Origin: Haliclona indistincta
Taxonomy: Eukaryota; Porifera; Demospongiae; Haplosclerida; Chalinidae
Length of the DNA stretch: 64,000 nt
Reading direction: 5' to 3'
Assembly: GCA_964017065.1 (NCBI GenBank)
Contig: OZ024786.1
Location: 3,162,369-3,226,368, forward strand
Shown here one piece after another: positions 20,801-31,500 of the stretch. The notes under the pieces were generated by a model. The model had not been told where the DNA came from. It saw only the letters and a list, made by a program, of their open reading frames with translations, and made no database searches. The position numbers were made by a program, and so were the translations under genes. Positions within the stretch are counted from its first letter, which is position 1. Every line of letters starts with the position of its first letter.

Positions 20801-23650
20801 TCCAAGTCTAGGAATCATAAGACGACCAAAGAATGGTACACTGGAAATGTCCACTTTTGTTGTCTTTTTGACTAGTTGCGAGAAGTTGATTGGACCAAAT
20901 TCAGCTGCAAAAGCCCCAGAGAACTCGCCACCTTTCCGAGGTTTTTGAAAGACAGCGTATATCCTGATTCCGTTTATGGAGCCACTAACCACCACGGTAG
21001 CTAGTCCTCCTTTCCTTAGGTCAATATCTCCAGTGACTGCCATGTTGCTAAGAGATACCTTTGGCAGTGGAATGGGAATATATGATTTTGTTAGAGTGTC
21101 AAGCTCATTTTGTAAGTTGATGGTTAGCTTCCCTCTTGGAGATCCTTTAAGCAATAGTCTCATAGTATTGGTCTCATATCTTGCAAGAACATCAACAACA
21201 ATGCTACCTAAAGCCCACTCTCCAGTAACTCCAGCAATGATATTTGTTGAATCGGATTTTTGTACTCTGAGTGAGAAAACAGTATCTCTGATTTCAAACA
21301 GTCTTGGAATGATCTTAAATTTGCCGAAGCGAGCTGAGTAAGCATCGATGTAATTGGCTTTACAATCGACAACAAGCTTTTGTAACTTCATATTGATAGC
21401 AGACAATCGATCGCGAATCTTTTTTGGGACACCAACAAAATCTAGCATTCCAAGAGTTTGTCCTTTCGCTACATAAGCCACTAATTTTCCATTTGCTTCT
21501 GAGTTCACAATTTCTATTTCTTGCTGTTCATCAAATTCTAATGAAAACAGGAGCAGTGATTAATGTAGTAAATGCATTTTTTCAGCATAGCATACAATTG
21601 ATCTATAATAATAACCATCATTCGCAACCACAGCTAGTTATTAGTATAAACTGCTTTCCATGCAATAGTTTTACCTGTTTCTTTTTTGCAACCAGCACTG
21701 AATGATTCTTTGTCGAGGCCTAACACATTCCAACCAATACTTATACCTGACCATCTTCTGTTTGTCATTTTGCCATTTCTTATCAGTTGAAGGACTTTGC
21801 TTTTGATTTTATCGCAAAACCCAAGCGATGTTGCTAATTCTTTCTGCCTTTTTTCCTGAATAGTGCATTGATGTATAATTATAGATCAATTGCACTATTG
21901 TAATACCTCTTTTTCCAGTGCGTAAAGTTGCCTGGATAGTAGCAAACCTCCACCCAAGAAATTATCAGGATCAAAATTAAAATCTAGATTCGTTTCCGAA
22001 TACAAGAAATGTTGCAATTTTTCTAGACTGCCCATTTCTGTTGCTGAATAAATTCCTCGTTTCACTCCTGGCAGTGTAGATACAAACTTTGTGTTCGGCT
22101 AAAGAGAGATGTAGTAAACAACTTCAGGTTTTGAACTAATAACTTACTGTTTTTGTGTTCTGATGTTCTGTAACCACAGCTTGAGCATGCATATCTCCTT
22201 TATAATCGAATAACATGATTTTCCAAATGTGTGTTGGAACTATGATACCGCAGTTGGAACTTAATCTAAATGATTGCACAGTTTGGGTAATCAAGCAGTG
22301 TTGTTAATCTTGAACTTACTTTGTACCTCCTGGTTGTGCATTAGCTCCCGTAATCACAAAAACGTCGCCCATTTCTTTCGCTAGGTTTCTGGCATGGTCT
22401 TCCCAACCTAACCAAGCTTCTGTTAGCAAGATTATAAAACTATTATGTGTACTTTGACTTTGCTTAACATACGTTGGTTGTGTTTCGGATGTTGTGGCCA
22501 TATGTTGGTGAATATATTTGCATTGGTGTTATCAACTTCACTCACCATGTCAGCTGCAGCATAATAGCAGGACATGTATAATAATAAATAAAATATAAAG
22601 CTATTTTGATTACACATGAAATTTGCAATTGCATATTGTATTATTTTTTCATGTTTTTATTAGCGAACAGTTTAAAATTTGCTTACCTGATGGTGTTGAA
22701 TGTCCTTTATCAAATCCAGATTTCAAATATGCTCCATTAATGTCGGCACATTTTACATCTGTTAGTCGCGGGTCAGGCCTGAAATAGTTGTACCGAGGTA
22801 AAGATGGTTTCTGAAGTAAAAAATGAATCATAATTATGTTCCTGTCTTTATGCATTACTGTATACATGTATGTGTAGTCTGCTAATAAACGAAACTATAC
22901 AATGCCAGTGACACACACAAAGCGACTTTAGCCCAACCATGCGGTGTATATGTCAACTATTATAACACCTCCCATACATTTATGATTCCTCTCTCTCAAA
23001 CGCTATATGTGTGTAACAAACATTTTGTAATGTTGAAGGAACTTGCCTGTTGTAGTTCAAGTCCATTCAGTCGTTCAAGAGTATACAGTGGTATTCCAGT
23101 TTGGGTGTTGTATGCAGTGCAATAACTGCCCTGGCAAAAGCTCTTGATAAACTTGCTGTTTACAACTTTACTTGTATCGATTCCAACTCCTTCCTTGTAT
23201 TCATTCAAATATCTACCTGCATGTATGAAGCAGTTTGAAAGCTGTATTGACAGCAAACATGACATTGTGTACATAGTAATAATAATATTATAAGCCGATA
23301 GTTATAATTTGATTCAAGATTGTATGCTCTCTATACCGAGTGCATATAATCTTCAATGTACAATACAATGTCATGTAATTAAAAAAATAATACCTTTGGT
23401 CAATTGTTTTTGAAATTTTTGTAGTTTGTCATTTCCCAGTAGAATGCGTGATCCCTATATTTAAACATCTCAATTGCAGTTTTCAGCATTTTTACACAAG
23501 TTGTGTTGCATCATTTTTCAAGGTATAACAACTCACCAATTTAGTGATCAACTTCTTTCCACCTTGAGCATCAACTGCAGTAGGTTGCAGGAATACTGCA
23601 CATCCTATAACCACCACCAGGAGTGGTAGTATTTGATGTAACAGCTGCAT
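17860..23650 (-). CDS. N1: secreted EndoG/ENDOD1-like nuclease with giant beta-rich domain and cationic tail
   Basis: Eleven exons give 1,589 aa, all in phase: 23537-23650, 23394-23454, 23047-23216, 22687-22810, about 22472-22552, 22320-22419, 22148-22265, 21907-22098, 21675-21855, 18484-21537 and 17860-18434. Residues 1-27 are a signal peptide (MQLLHQILPLLVVVIGCAVF). Residues about 60-260 match the DNA/RNA non-specific endonuclease family: YNTQTGIPLYTLERLNG, FRPDPRL, the catalytic-His motif as FDKGHSTPSG, NIWPQHPKHNQ (metal-binding Asn region), WLGWEDHARN and VFVITGA. Exons 8-9 are partly helical. Exon 10 (about residues 381-1398) is a beta-rich region I do not recognise, ending in a Lys/Arg-rich predicted coiled-coil stretch. 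Exon 11 is very basic and Cys-containing (WGRRKCVLKKPTWRKCC). Intron 3 uses a GC donor. A TATA box lies 44 bp upstream. It probably degrades extracellular nucleic acids; the roles of the C-terminal parts are unknown. Confidence 0.87.
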
Positions 23651-23693
23651 TGCTACAGTCAGACTGGATGCAAGCTGTAAACTGCATAGCTAT

Positions 23694-23703
23694 TACTTTT
23701 ATA
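23694..23703 (-). promoter_or_regulatory. TATA box of N1
   Basis: On the minus strand this reads TATAAAAGTA, preceded by GGGG. Its near edge is 44 bp from the ATG at 23650. N2 (37381-37390) and N3 (51771-51780) have the same or a nearly identical box at the same offset, so the promoter was duplicated with the gene. Confidence 0.7.
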
Positions 23704-23759
23704 CCCCATAACTTGTAGTAGCGTATGTGAGTGTAAGACTACACCCTATTCAGGGTATG

Positions 23760-26700
23760 TGTATTAAATTTTGACACATATTATTATACTTAAACAATAA
23801 CAAAAGCAGTCAATCACGTAGCATCTAAATTTTGTAGACACAGTAAAATTATTTACAATAAATTATTTTCTTTCAGGATAGTGCACTTGACTTAGGTAGC
23901 GAGTAGGATTTGTTCTGGTGGTTACATATCACTATGTAAAGTAGGCAGTGATGTTTAGTATATTGGAGCACATCAGACATTTGAGAAAATGTATTTTCAG
24001 ACTATTTTCAGGCGCACAGCATTTCTCAAGAATTTATATTGGTTCCTAGTTCTCCAGTCCTACATTATGGGGAAAGATTGGATAGGAAATAGAAGAAGCA
24101 TAGGACTCCTAGTGAGAAAAGGGGGAAAAGAGGTAGAGGGAGATGAGCTGCCAGAATCCTGGCGGCTAGAAAAATATCATAATTATAGTATCTTTACATT
24201 ATCATGAAGATAAGTGCAATACAGCAAATTAAGAATAGGTATGTTTCTGTATAATTATATAACGGTAGATTGATGAATTGTTAGTTAACTGCACTCGGCT
24301 TGTAATGATAGTTATGGGATTCATGTGTTTGCTGAATGTAGCTACTGAAGAGGGTGTGTTTAACTTCCTTTTTGTTGTTATGATAAACTCATGTGTGAAA
24401 ATTTGAACTAAGTTGTATATTTCTTTACAAAGTAACGGTCATGTATAGCCAACTGACAAAAAATGTGTAGCCAACTAACCAAGAAACATGTGTAGCCAAC
24501 TAACAAGAGTATCATTTCCTTGATATTCCAATGCATGTGTCGGATTAGAATTGTAATGTGTGAGGGAATGGAATTGGAAATCCAATGCTTGTGTTTTGTA
24601 TGTGGATTGAAGTGGGATTTATGTATTTTAGTGCGACCATGTTTGTGCTCTTATCTCAACATTTAATCTTGTCTTGAGCAGCCTGCATGTGTCCCTGGGT
24701 ATGATCAGGCTAGTGAAAACTGCAAGCTTGCTGGCCACTTGGTAGAGTGACTATGTCAAGGCATCAAGTTTTGTCTTACAAGGCTCAGTTTTTCAGAGGC
24801 TGGAGTAATAATATCCGCTATGTCATTCATGGTAGGTCATGATCAGAGGCTTGGTGTTTCGCTTAAAATTTTTAGTAAACGATAGCTCACTGTGACTCTC
24901 TGGGGAGAAACTTTTTTGCTCATGCTGGAGACGTCATCCATGTCCTCTCAATTTAGAGTTTCACTACCAACTCCTTATTCAGTTTTATGTCCAATGAACA
25001 TCGATTGTATCTCTGCATACTTATTGTGTTGATCGCATGAACGCCTTTGGTATGGGCATGTTCATGAACCATTCATAGAGTTCATGATAATATTATTTTT
25101 AACTTACTCATGTTTAATTTACAAACAAGTAACTTTGAACCCAACCCATGGAACCCAAGGATGGATATGTATGTGTATGTACTAGGCTAACATGTAGTTA
25201 TTACTCTGTGCGTGCACGTGTAATCTAGGTTTTGTAGACATGTTGATAATGTCTTTTGCAGTTGCATAATAAAAATTGGTTTGCAATTAATTTTTTTTTA
25301 GAATTGGTGCTTGCAGAACTGTATTTTCGAGAAGATTGAGCTGTCTCTTGAGCTCAGGTTGTTTGCCAATTTAGTTGCTTACTGTTCATCAAGTATTTCT
25401 ACATAATTATCATAGAGCAGTGTGCAATACAGTAAATTAAGAATAGGTGTGTTTGTGTATAATTGTTACAGTAGATTATTGAATTCTTGGTTCACTCGGC
25501 TTGTAATCCTAGTATTGGGATTCATGTGCTGCTACTGAAGAGAGTGTGTTTAACTTCATTTTTGTTGTTAGGATAAAGTCATGTGTGAAAATTTGAACTA
25601 AGTTGTATAATATCTGTACAAAGTGACGGATAATGCTACATGTAGTCATGTGTAGTCAACTAACAAGAATATCATTTCCTTGATATTCCAATGCATGTGT
25701 CGGATTAGAATTAGAACTCCAATGCATGTCTTGTGTTCAGCCGACTAACATTTTGTATGTGGATTGAAGTGGGATTTATGTATGTTAGTGCGACCATGTT
25801 TGCGCTCTATCTCAACATTTAATCTTGTCTTGAGCAGCCTGTGTCCCTGGGTATGATCAGGTTGGTGAAATCACAAGCTTGCCGCCCACTTGGTAGTAGA
25901 GTGACTAAGTCAAGGCATCAAAATTTGTCCTACAAGGCTCAGTTTTTCAGAGGCTGGTGTAATAATGTCCGCTATGTCATGCATGGTAGGTCATGATCAG
26001 AGGATTGGTGTTTCACTTAAAATTTTAGCTCTCTGTTACTCTCTGGGGAGAATCATTTTTGCTCATGCAGGAGACGTCATCCAGGCCCTCTCAATTTAGA
26101 GTTTCACTACCAACTCCTTATTATTATCAGTTATCCCATTTGCATGTCCAGCAATGAACATCGATTGTATCTCTGCATACTTATTGTGTTGATCGCATGA
26201 AAGCCTGTGGTATCATTATGGGCATGTTCAAGAACCATTCATAGTATCAAAACTTCCTTGTTTGCAAACAAGGAAGATAAACCTAAGGATGAACCCAACC
26301 CTAGGAACCCAAAGATTATGTGATAAACCCAAGAATGGACATGCATGTCTATGCAACAAACATGCAGTTATTACTCTGTGTGTGTATTCCAGGTTTTGCA
26401 CAGATGTGTCTTTTGCAGTTGCAATAAAAAATAGGTTTGAAATTTTTTCGTTTTGAAAACTGTTAGTATGGTATTTTCGTAGAAGATCGAGCTGTCTCTC
26501 GAACTAAAAATGTTTGCCAATTTGCTTAATGTTCTTGAAGTTGCTTACTGTACATATTTCCTTATTTCCTTTCCTTAGTTTTGCTCTACTGTACATATCA
26601 TAGACCGGTATCTACAGAAAATTAAACCCAACTAAGGGTACGTGGATATGCATGTGTAGATAACAGACTAACAATGAATTATTAGTTCACTCGGCTAGTA

Positions 26701-26760
26701 ATCCTAGTTTTGGGTTTGATGTGTTTGCTGAAGAGATTAGATAACTGAAGAGTGTACTTA
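23760..26760. repeat. dispersed repeat family with a local tandem duplication
   Basis: Two diverged copies of a roughly 1.2-kb unit lie head to tail (about 24230-25400 and 25430-26620), with shared blocks such as CTCGGCTTGTAAT, CTTGTCTTGAGCAGCCTG and AGGCTCAGTTTTTCAGAGGC. A third partial copy begins near 26640. Further members occur at 37.8-40.3 and 51.9-53.8 kb and in fragments near 56.15 kb. I see no credible ORF or terminal structure, so the class is unknown. 23704-23990 also matches the upstream flanks of N2 and N3. Confidence 0.6.
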
Positions 26761-27929
26761 TAATTGGGATGACATTGTTGTGTTGTAAAAATACAAGATT
26801 TGTATCTTCATACAACAGATGATAAGATCAACAATACTATACTATTGCTGGCTTCATACGTAGCTACAGGTTTTATCATTTGCGCTTGTATATATAATAT
26901 CTAACAAACATGTCATTTCCGGCTGATAATTGTTCCAATGCGTGGGATGTGTATAGGGAAGATGTAGTTGAAGAGTTTTATTTAGAATGATCAAGGGCAT
27001 ATAGAGAGGAGGGCATGCAACGCAATACAACTCGTGAAAACACCGAAATCTTAATTGTTACTAATAATAGCACTTTATTGTTATAGTATACGGAGGGTAG
27101 ACGGAATCTGACGTCAGTACACCAAGTAATATGGCAGACTCGATGGCAGACCAGGCAGACAAACGAGTAGCCATGTACGAGTAGCCTCGAGGGACTGGGG
27201 ACGAGGCATTCCATGCAATACATTCAATACAAAGCATATTTATCATGGACTGCTAGTGAAGTAGTGGACAATGAAAACTTAATAGTGTGATGCATCAGGT
27301 GGAACCTTGTGATAAAACGTTGATTGTATGATTAATCTGCACATTCTACGGACTCTGTAGACCAACACGACACCATGGAGTACATCTGCTGTGGTTAAGC
27401 AAGCTCTTTTGAGCACTAAGCAAGTACAGGTCAATGCTATAGGTGAAGAGTTATGGTCTCGCCTTTAATCAGACAAACGAGAAGAGCACTGCACAACACC
27501 ACGCGGAGCACTGTCACGCCAACTAAAGCGAAGATGGTGACAACATCGCCTCTGTCCGATACTGCTCGTCGCTGGTCAAATGCGCTGCAGCTGATCAGCA
27601 GCCTGAAATGACAGTAACGACTGTTTGTATCTCGAGTATTACTGCCCCTCGCGCTACTGATCCTTCAACGACAGTGCCGATCGCGTTAGGCAGTTTCATT
27701 TCCAGTCATCACATGCGTCTTGCTGCCTGTTTTCTCTGCTAGTTGTAGCAACTGGACTTTCCATTGGACCAGTACACGCCTATGTAGGCGAGCGGTTAAA
27801 CGCGTGCCGCGTGATGTCACATTCGTGTGGGCGTAAACTTTCATTTTAGTAACAATAAGGTATGCGATGCATGATGTAACTGTTACACATACCAACTATA
27901 GAGCTATGTGCAATTGAGTACAGCCATAC
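26761..27929. other. gene-free stretch
   Basis: No convincing gene is visible. The only note is a TGACGTCA at 27109-27116 followed on the plus strand by a short ORF from about 27131 (MADSMADQADKRVAMYE) that stops quickly; it could be a relic first exon but nothing supports it further. The 27480-27860 part is less AT-rich than its surroundings. Confidence 0.4.
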
Positions 27930-28345
27930 GTTCCATGCAAAGCTGATGTATAATGAATGTGAAATGTCTTTGCCATTCACCACTTTTGAATTTGGTGCTC
28001 AAATTTTACCATGTATACTAAACCCCGCCTTCCAAGCATAGCCAGCAAGATAGTGCTTTTTTAGCAATCATGGTGAGTCCTAAACACCATTCATACTTGA
28101 AGGAAATAAATCTGTATGGTGAACAGATAGTGCCAGACCACAGTACATGCACAGGTGAGGAGTAATTGTATTGAACGTATCTTTTAGCGCAATCCTGATT
28201 TATCCTTTTGTACTGAACTGAGACTGTAAGTACTTAGAGTATGTACAAATGGGTCCATAATAGCATGTGCATAGTCAGCCACTGTCAAGCACGCACCTAC
28301 TGTATCTGTGAATTTATAATATCGAGTATTTAAGAGTGTGATTTT
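27930..28345. repeat. duplicated flank, copy 2
   Basis: Homologous to 15990-16474 and 45330-45690, immediately downstream of N2. At about 28327 it shows the uninterrupted sequence ATCGAGTATTTAAGAG where copy 1 carries the minisatellite element. Confidence 0.7.
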
Positions 28346-28564
28346 CTGGTAATAATGTGATTGTCAAAAGATTTCTTTTACAAAACACTTGCAGCAGGGA
28401 ATAAACAATATCTACTAGTCAGCAACACTCTAGCACTATACTAAGTCTCATCTACAATATTCAAGTTAGCAGTATACTATAGACTGCTCTATGCTCGTCA
28501 TGCACTAAAGCTATTATATTGTCACTCACTAACTGAGTATGTTGGGATAGTCCATTCTGTGTGC

Positions 28565-31500
28565 TCAGGAGATAAATTTCCTGAGCCCACCAATAACCTT
28601 GTTTCCTATTGATTTGATAAAGGAAAGAACATTCCTCAGGTTGATGTTAAGTCCAAATCGTTTGGAGCGACCAAATATCTTGACCACCGCCGATACTCTA
28701 AAGTGTCCGGTTGCAGCTGCACTCAAGGCTACATCGAAGCTGAGCTCTGTTATATCGAAGACTCCTCCAAGACCGAACCTAGCAACAGCTGCGAGTGCCT
28801 GTGTTCCAGCTCGATAGGCTCTCTTTACTCCTTCGAGGAAAGCATTGACTACATCAAGAGATTTTTTACTGATACGAACAACGTGCCAAGCACCTCGAAG
28901 CACAATATTCACTGCATTAAGAATTCCCCTGCTTTTACCAACTAAGTATCGAGCTGCACGAAGCCCTAGGTAAGCAGTCTTACGGAGTGCTTTACAGGCG
29001 ACATTTCGAGCATAGCAAATTGGATTTGTAATTCTACGACAGCATCTTCTCCAGGAAGGTTTTTTAAGTACGCACTTTCTTCTTCCCCAAACGCTAATTC
29101 TTTTCCAGCACCTCCATGGTCCAGGACATCCAATGCATGCTATAATGAAAACAATTAATTATCATGTATACAGTCGTTAGTTGAACACTTACTTGAACCA
29201 CAGCGTCGGATTCTACAGAGTCTATTAACTTTGTTTTCCCAACTTCTCAACTTGTTCATAGCACGGTTGAATGCACCTCTAGCACTGCTTACTCTTCGCT
29301 GAGCATATCTTAGTTTACTCATTGCTCGGTCAAAATAGACTTTCTTTGAATTTACGTTTCGTTTTGCATTGTCAATTGCTCTTGTGGCAGCTCGAGATGA
29401 ACTTTGAAGACCATGTTGGATTTTTTTTCGTATAACAGCAAAGAAATCACTCTTCAAAAGTCCTCGAACACGGAATCCTGCTTTTTTGATGTTCCCGTAA
29501 TTAGCAGTGATGTGGAGACTAGCCTGGAATAAGCGGAGGAACCTTCCTGCGATTCTGTACTCATATTTTGTGTTGGTCACTCTCAGCAAGGCCTCTGCTT
29601 GAATACCTAGTACAGAAACAAATCCACTTGCATGAATGTCCACCTTTGGCCGAGGCACAGCTGTTACAAACACCTTGAGGAAGGGTCCACGTGATCGATC
29701 TCTTCTCGAGGCATACATTTGAAGAAGTCCTCCAGCGATTCTCAATGGAGATAGAGCAATGTTCATTTTAACATAATGATGACTAATTGTCACATCAGAT
29801 TTTACAACTAGGCCAAGTATGTTGAGTGTACCTTTGAGACGAAAGCCTGCTGGAATGTCAATTCCAGCTTTTGGTAGTGACTTGCCAATAGGAGAGAAAG
29901 AAGACAGGAACCCATTTGGATATCCGCTGTCAGCCAGTGGACGAGGTAGACGGAATCGGATGCAGAAAGCTTGTAAGAGGCTTCCCATTGTTACTCTGTT
30001 CTTCAGTTGTACATAGTAGAAGTTGTTGTTCGGACTAAGTTGGTCTATGCCCATGTATCCTTTAGCTATAAGTGGTCGCCTGATACAGGAAGGTTTGCCT
30101 ATTCTTACCTCTCCACCAATCTCTAGTGCTCCTACAAGAGTGACCGTTGGTTGAATTCCTATCAGAAGATGAAGGTTGCATATAGCAAGCCAGTCGGCTC
30201 CAAAAGCTCTTTTCCAGCATCCTTGCATGTTGCCTTCTAGAACAACACCTCGTGTACCAGATCGAAGTCCAGCTGATAAAGTTATTCCGTATTTGTTGAG
30301 ATGAATCGATCCTTCTATTCCATATGATGTTTCTGTTCCAACCTTGAACTGCAGAGCTGCTCGTTTTAGCATTACTCCTGCTCCTAGTCTGACATTCGAT
30401 ACTCCAGCTGACAGTGTGAAGGAACTGGCACTTTCTATTGATGCTTGAAGTGAAAATTTAGCATTTTTCCCAAGTACTCTTTGAGCAACAGCACAGAATT
30501 TGTCTCTTGCACAGTTTGATGGCCATTTGAGAAGAGCATTAATGGAAACTCCTTTATTAATGTCAATATCCTTTAATTTGCTTCCGTACAGGTGGACACC
30601 TGGCAGAGATACAGGAGAAATGACCATACTTGTTTCTAATTCTTGATTAAGAAGAGCAATTCCTTGAAGATTCTTGCCAGTGATTTTGTTGATGAGAGAT
30701 GCAAGTTTAACTTTACCAAGTTGAAACCCAATGGCTACTTTATTTCCTCCTTGCCTGAAAATTATTGCGCTGAGGTGGACAGTCTTGTATCCACTAATGA
30801 CTGGTGTACCTGACAAGTGGAGTTGAAGGTTTTTTGTTCCAAGAGGAAAGGCCAGTCTTGCATTATGGATGCTGAATTCAACAAAGCTTTTCAGTGCTCT
30901 TTGAAACGAACGAGGCATTACTGCTGCTGAAAATTTTTTAAGAAAATCAGAAATGGGAATGGTTTTAAAAGAAGCCTTAACCACATACTTGTTTCCCATT
31001 GAACGGTCTCTGCTAACAGATATATCGTAATCCCCATTTCCGATTCTTACCGATCCATCTACTTCAACCTCAAAGCTTCGAGGTTGCTTGAGTGTAGCTA
31101 TGAACTTTATTTCAGGTTTTGTGATTGTTAGAAGCTTATTGAAATAGCGCAGTGTGCCTGGAAATTTTGTCTCCACTACCAGTTGTCGGGTAGTAGTATC
31201 AAAAGAAAAGAAAACTATCTGAAATCGTAAGGCATCTCGTACTCCAGGAGGCAAGGGGATCGAGCGAACATTGATACCTGGAATAGCAGATAAAAGAGAA
31301 CCAATAGGTAGTGGACCATTGACGTTAAATGATAAGTACGATCGGTAGTAGACTATTTTCAGTGGTACCTTGGTCCCTTTGATATTGAGGACTGTGAAAA
31401 CTTGAAGACCCTTAGGAATAGAGACGCCTGTGTTCTTTAGGAGACCATTTTTGCACATCATTCTTGGTATCAAAGAGCTTGTGATATAGTCGGATGATAC

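Noticed and set aside
20976..21341. 121-codon plus-strand ORF, recurring in N2 and N3
   Set aside because: It is the antisense shadow of the giant coding exon; its conservation follows from the real gene on the other strand.
17860..23650. Bacterial or viral origin of the nuclease
   Set aside because: Eleven exons with conserved phases, a eukaryotic signal peptide, TATA promoter and paralogous introns indicate a resident animal gene.
26978..27895. Several short minus-strand ORFs
   Set aside because: No domain, no splice signals linking them, no paralogous support.
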